A stretch of DNA of 64,000 bases from Leptodactylus fallax (taxonomy: Eukaryota; Chordata; Amphibia; Anura; Leptodactylidae), in assembly GCA_947044405.1 (NCBI GenBank), contig CAMRHE010000323.1, positions 1,516,001 through 1,580,000 on the forward strand. The letters are read 5' to 3'. This document shows positions 59,190 through 64,000 of this stretch, in pieces (the stretch's first letter is position 1; the number at the start of each line of letters is the position of its first letter). Both the position numbers and the translations under genes were made by a program. Under the pieces are notes generated by a model. The model was not told the DNA's origin, did no database searches, and saw only the letters and a list, made by a program, of their open reading frames with translations.

Positions 59190-59530
59190 TAAGTAACGGG
59201 ATAGCTTAAAAGGTCCTTAGGATAGCTCATCAATATGTGATCGGTGGAGGTCCGACTCCTGGGACTCCCATAGATCAGCTGGTTGAAGAGGCTGCATCGT
59301 TCGTGTGAGTGCTGCGGCCTCTTCATTGAAAACCAAGCACCGTGCCGTACATTGTACATGGGGTGTGCTTGGTATTGCGCCTCTGCCCCATTCACTTGAA
59401 TGAGACTGAACTGCCGCCATACCCTGTAACCGATGAACATGTCACCTTCAGCACAGGATGCAGCCTCTTCAAACAGCTGGTCGGAGGAGGCCCTGGGAGT
59501 CAGATCCCCACCGATCAGAGCTTATGTGCT
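59190..59530. mobile_element. Foldback repeat (GATCGGTGGGGGTCC type)
   Basis: Left words gatcggtggaggtccgactc and cagctggttgaagaggctgc reappear reversed near 59460-59520 (gcagcctcttcaaacagctg, gatccccaccgatc). Half copies lie at 2755-2905 and 8356-8466. Confidence 0.75.
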
Positions 59531-62497
59531 TACTCTGTCTGGCACTTCAGTTCAGTTCCCTATCACCCTGAGAGCGGCTCACGGGGGGAAGAGTTGGGAT
59601 GACCCCATAGACATTAGATGGTTGCCCAAACCTTCCAAAATTGTCGGAATCAGCCCAATGTGTATGAGTTGCTCTAGGGGTTAAAGTGCCATAAAGCGCT
59701 GGTGCGGAGTATTTCTGCCTGTTTATTGCTTCGATGCCTAATTGTATGATAACGCTATCGCTGGCTCGTAGACTCAGATCACTGCTCTTATTTATCTCTG
59801 TTTTCTTCATGTGTGAATTGTCCTGAGGAAATTTAGAACAAATCCACAATCTGTCTGCTGATAAGTAAGCCTCAAGCTAATTTTTTTCTCTCCACTGTTT
59901 GTAAATTTAACACCCAATTCAGAGACAAACGGAATGAATAATCACAAGTTGTCAGAGCTTGTGACCGCTCGCTCGGCACCATTGCTTACCAAAACCATAT
60001 TTACCATTTACATTGCATTAAGGTACACCTGGCACTATAGATTATATTGTTTAATAGGGTCCCCCTCTATTTATTCTGTGATGTTAATCCAATATACATT
60101 GTATCAATGTCGGCCAAAATCAATAGACTTGTTGACCATCTCATGTCAAGGAGCCTCCCGATTTTCTCTGGACAGCAGATAAGAGAAAGGCTTGTTGGAT
60201 TTCCACATGTCCTATCCTCAGGGGAAATAAAGCGCCTGTGTAGAAGTTGCGTACTTTCCTCCTTTATTGAGTCCACATGCACACTCGGCTGAACCAATAA
60301 TGGTGGGAGGACTAGCTGTCACTAGATTGTCTTTCCAACAACTATCTAAAGTGTATGGCTAGCCTAGGAATAGGCCTTTCCATGCCAACATTTGACAAGG
60401 ATAAGGCGGGTTTATGATGCACAAGCGCACCATTAAAACTTTCAGATGAGGCTACGTTCCTCTTTCAGTGGCGCCACCTCCTGTGTTGTGACATGGGCAA
60501 GCGATGTGCTGGGCACATAAAGCGCCCCTGTCACCTGTAAAATAAGAGCCCAGCACATACGGGAGGATTCCACCAGGCCCAGGAGTTCTGCCCACTCTTT
60601 TGGGAGTCCGGGAGGTCCCCACTCTTTTTTCTCCAGCCTCCCGGATATTCCATGAGAGTTGGCAATTATGTAATAGCAGACTAAATACTGAGATTAGTCC
60701 AAGCATACATGGTTGTTTTCCACTGAAATGTATGGAACTGTGTGATGGTTTTCTCTCTGCTCCTCTGATGCACACAGCATTTCCTATGTGAACAGGAGGT
60801 AAGACTCACAATGTAGGTCTATGGGAGTCCAATCGAGACTAATAGAGTTGCATTGCGTGTTTGACTTCCTTTTCATACTGGAAACACTCTACATCAGGGA
60901 GGAGAGTTGTGCTCCGGAAGGGAGCACATAACTTCAGTAATTCAGCCACTCAGTAACATTATACTACGCATAGGCTCATTTTCAAATGAGGGGGATCAAT
61001 TTTAATTTTACTAGGGTGCTTTTTTAACCAAACTGGAGATTATTGTAGTGTGGATTTATCTGCTATGACCACTGCAAGATGGTACTCAAATAGGGACCAT
61101 TGCTAGGACAGGAGGGAAAGGATTAAATTACTTTTCACAGACTATCTTGGAAAAAATATTTTTGTCTGCGCACTTACAGATGTAGCCAAGTCTAACATGA
61201 CTTTAAACCCGTTTTGTAAAAACTTGCTAATCCCCTTTTATCTTGACTTTTTTCTATCGATTTCACTGGCTTTTGTTGTCTGTTATCACGGTGCAGCGAG
61301 TTATCAGATTCAAGTTGAAGATGGCTGCCTCTGTAGGTCTCTTATACAAAATTCATTTCAGATATTTAGTTCCTTTTTTTTTTATTTTCCACCCACTCAT
61401 TAAGAGCTTTCCAGTTTATTGGAATTAAAGTTTATGGAGTCCACTATGTACCTAGAGTACAATGTACTCTCCGCATCGATCAGGTGCCAGACACATGGAC
61501 TCCGGGTACTGTACATAGAGGACATTGCTAATCTGAGGATATCTGAGGATAAATTACTGCAGAGAGTATAGGAGGATGGAAAGTGATTTCTGTGAAGGTT
61601 TTCTGCAAAAAATTATATACATCACCCCTAACATGGTGATCGATCTACTATGTCATTCCATGCCACTTCTAACCCAACTTGTCGAGGAGAATAGTTTAGG
61701 GGTGTCAGGAGAGAGCTTGACAGCAGAAGTCAATGGGCAGTAGCTCGGACTACTACGAGCCCTTGACCTGCTCTCTATAGATATATAGAACATTCTAAAT
61801 CAATCAGAGACATTTACAAATTTACGGTGAAGTCAAAGGCACAGGAGAGGCTGCAGACTGCGCCCTGTCCAGCTGCATGCATGTCATAGGCAACGTCCAG
61901 CCCTCTACAAGAATAACTTATCTGCAGGAAGAGGAAGAAGTCTGGAAGAGTGTGACAGCTGCAGAATACACAAGACTAAGAAAGTTTTTGTCGTTGCTCC
62001 GCGTATTCATAGATTGTCTCTATGACTGATACGTGGTAGTGTCAAACGTTAAAGTGGTTGTGCTTTGAGTAAAACGTATCTACTGTCTACAGATTATGGG
62101 ATAAGTGTCTGGTTGAGCAGGGTCTACCTGATGGGACTGTAACAGATCCGAGAAACCACACCAAATGTAATACCTCCCCTCCCCACCAGACTGTTGATGT
62201 GATGTAGTCGTGTCAGAAGGAGAAACCACCAGATACTAAAAGTGATGTTTGCTTTGACAAATGCACACAAAACCAAGCATGGTGCCGCAGCTAGCACGGG
62301 TTAGACCACTGGACATGCCGGAGAACTGGTCTCGTGGTGCAATTCCTAGACACAAATAAACTTCTGCCTGCACACTGTATCTGCAAATGAAACACAATAT
62401 ACACATACATCCTTAATGGTTAGTCATTGGATAAATAACGCTACGTCCCATGGGTTGCTAACCGGTCTTGGGCAGGGACACTCTCTGACAAGCTACT
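59531..62497. other. Long non-coding stretch; 59690-60030 candidate conserved block
   Basis: 59690-60030 is non-repetitive with gcctaattgtatgataacgc and gtttgtaaatttaacaccca. 60430-60680 has inverted words (gctgggcacataaagcgccc, agcccagcacatacggg; gtccgggaggtccccactct, agcctcccggatattcc) suggesting a small foldback. No exon is supported. Confidence 0.4.
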
Positions 62498-62543
62498 GTC
62501 ACCCAGCTAAGGTTGCCAAACTAAGGAACCTTAGCTGGGTGAC
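62498..62543. repeat. Perfect 17 bp hairpin
   Basis: gtcacccagctaaggtt at 62498-62514 and its exact reverse complement at 62527-62543, with a 12 base spacer. Confidence 0.9.
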
Positions 62544-62579
62544 CTTAGGCAACTATTATGAATCATAAGAACCAGGGTC

Positions 62580-63345
62580 CCGAAACCCTCTGTATGAAAG
62601 GAGTGGTAGTTGTGCATGCATGGTGCTGCCCTATTCCTCTCTGTGCCCTGCAGAAGAGAAGCGGAGTACAGTGTACAGTCCCATAGACTTGAACGGAGTG
62701 GCAATGCGCATGCACGACCAACACTCCATGCAAACAAGTGGGCTCGGGACTACCATTTTTGTGAATGGTGACCCCCATTTATCAGACCCTTATTCCTTAT
62801 CCTGTGGATAAGGAATATGTCTAAAGGGGCTGTCATCTATCTCTAGCAGCCCCATCGAAATAAAGGGAACGTCAACACGCCTGCGTGACTGCAGCTCCAT
62901 TCTGTCAGGGCAATACTGAGTCCCTGTTCTCATAATCGATTGGGGCCTGCGTGCCAGTCTCTCCATTCCAACGGGGAATATAGGACCCCTGTTTTCATAA
63001 TAGTTGGGGAGCTTAGAAGTTGGACTCCCATTGTTCTGCACCATATATGGATAAGAGTATATAGTAAGTTTGGTTGGTGAGCCGGTTGTTTGTGTAGCTT
63101 ACCTTTAATATAGCGTGCAATATATGGAGTGGCAGCACACCTGCGTGACCATCACTCCATTCCAACAAGAGAATATGGGACCCCTGTTGTCATAATTGGT
63201 AGAGGTCCCGATCTACAACTTATGGGGATGGGGGATATAGTAAGTTTGCTTTGTGAACTGGGAATTCTTCTGGTTTTCACTGCAGTTTACCTTTACTATA
63301 GGGCACAATACACACTAACATTACAATATACTTCTTAGTGTGATG
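62580..63345. repeat. Repeat cluster with recurring ~100-250 bp segments
   Basis: cacgcctgcgtgactgcagc at 62877, cctgcgtgccagtctctcca at 62946 and cacctgcgtgaccatcactc at 63140 begin similar segments. These run through 'ccattccaacaagagaatat', 'gggacccctgtt' and 'cataattggt'. A small palindrome (cttattccttatcctgtgga, taaggaatat) lies at 62790. They are related dispersed repeats in tandem and inverted orientation. Confidence 0.55.
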
Positions 63346-64000
63346 ATCTCTATTAACCAGTTACAGGGGCCGGCAGCCCATATATTCATTACATAGGGAG
63401 ATCTTTTACATTAATACATTGAGATGGCGAGCAGATACGCAGGTTTATTAGAAAATTCAGCTCATCTCGGGTAAGGTAATTAAGGACACTTTAAAAGGGC
63501 GCTCCGGCCATTATTTCCAGTGTGTTAAATTGCTCTTTTGAAGGAGATGTTCTCGAGACTTGTAGATGGAGAGAAATGGAGCGCTGATTACTGAGGACTT
63601 CTAGAAATAAAGGACATTGATAGGTGTGGAAAAAAAAAACCTAGGACAGATCTCTTCCAGGGAAAGTAAAAGGAGAATTTATTACAGCTATAAAACTTCA
63701 CAATTCAAAGAAAAATTATAGATACTCATTGTTCCCGAAAATTGAAAATGATATTTTTTGCATTTATTATTTCCCTTTTTAAAGGGGCCGTCCAGTGAAT
63801 ACAACCTCCGTAGTGATGCCAATGGATCGATCAGATGATCCCTGATCTGAAACCCCTGCTTATCGGTTGTTAGAGGGATTGTCCGTGGAATAAAATGTTT
63901 TGTTAAAGGGATACAATGGGATAAAAATATAATATATAAAATAAGCATTACTCACCTCACTGATCCCCCCCACCATTACTGTTTACGTACTTAGAGGTCC
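63346..64000. other. Non-coding end of the window
   Basis: 63360-63640 is non-repetitive. 63780-63910 (aaggggccgtccagtgaata...gttaaagggatacaatggga) has TTAA-element-like words. No gene reaches the window end. Confidence 0.45.

Overview
This window looks like nuclear DNA from an amphibian, most likely a frog. It is AT-leaning and has no operons or ribosome-binding-site genes. It is saturated with non-LTR retrotransposons (an L1/Tx1-type LINE, a CR1/L2/Rex1-group LINE, an L2-like 3' fragment), Tc1/mariner and hAT-like DNA transposons, short palindromic elements with TTAA target sites, and long minisatellites. Several dispersed families resemble repeats that I know as common in anuran genomes. 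The species call is inference. Nearly all non-TE open reading frames are chance ORFs or translations of tandem repeats.

The only host coding sequence I can argue for is one small internal exon (29191-29357, + strand) with a good acceptor and donor. I cannot name its gene. The rest would then be intron, with several non-repetitive, homeodomain-site-rich blocks (about 10760-11750, 22230-22760, 41700-42310, 47840-48330, 49890-50280, 57550-57800, 59690-60030) that could be conserved non-coding elements.

Layout. 1-6.3 kb: palindromic elements, then a TTAA-bounded element whose interior has become a 2.2 kb inverted minisatellite. 6.3-13.2 kb: small foldback elements, an AT-rich ~230 bp tandem repeat and a 30 bp minisatellite. 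13.9-16.7 kb: a 5'-truncated L1 (minus strand) with a target-site duplication (TSD). 18.6-22 kb: a minisatellite with higher-order structure, plus palindromic elements. 23-28.4 kb: foldback elements, a Tc1/mariner relic and a 46 bp minisatellite. 29.2 kb: the exon. 29.8-31.6 kb: three palindromic elements, two sharing one TTAA. 32.6-41.0 kb: one minisatellite broken by a full-length L1 and by an LTR-like element, which itself carries a hAT-like insertion. 42.4-48 kb: a mariner-type MITE, a second LTR-like piece, foldbacks and unique sequence. 50.8-54.2 kb: a Rex1/L2-like LINE abutting a Tc1 element in a TA microsatellite. 54.8-57 kb: a ~59 bp minisatellite with dimeric higher-order organisation. 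58.1-64 kb: a small TTAA element, an L2-like fragment and foldback repeats.

I found no multi-gene novel system. The interesting content is structural: transposons turning into satellites, the same ~30 bp minisatellite motif at many sites, insertion nesting that can be ordered in time, and a nearly intact L1 whose ORF2 breaks both fall in G8 runs.
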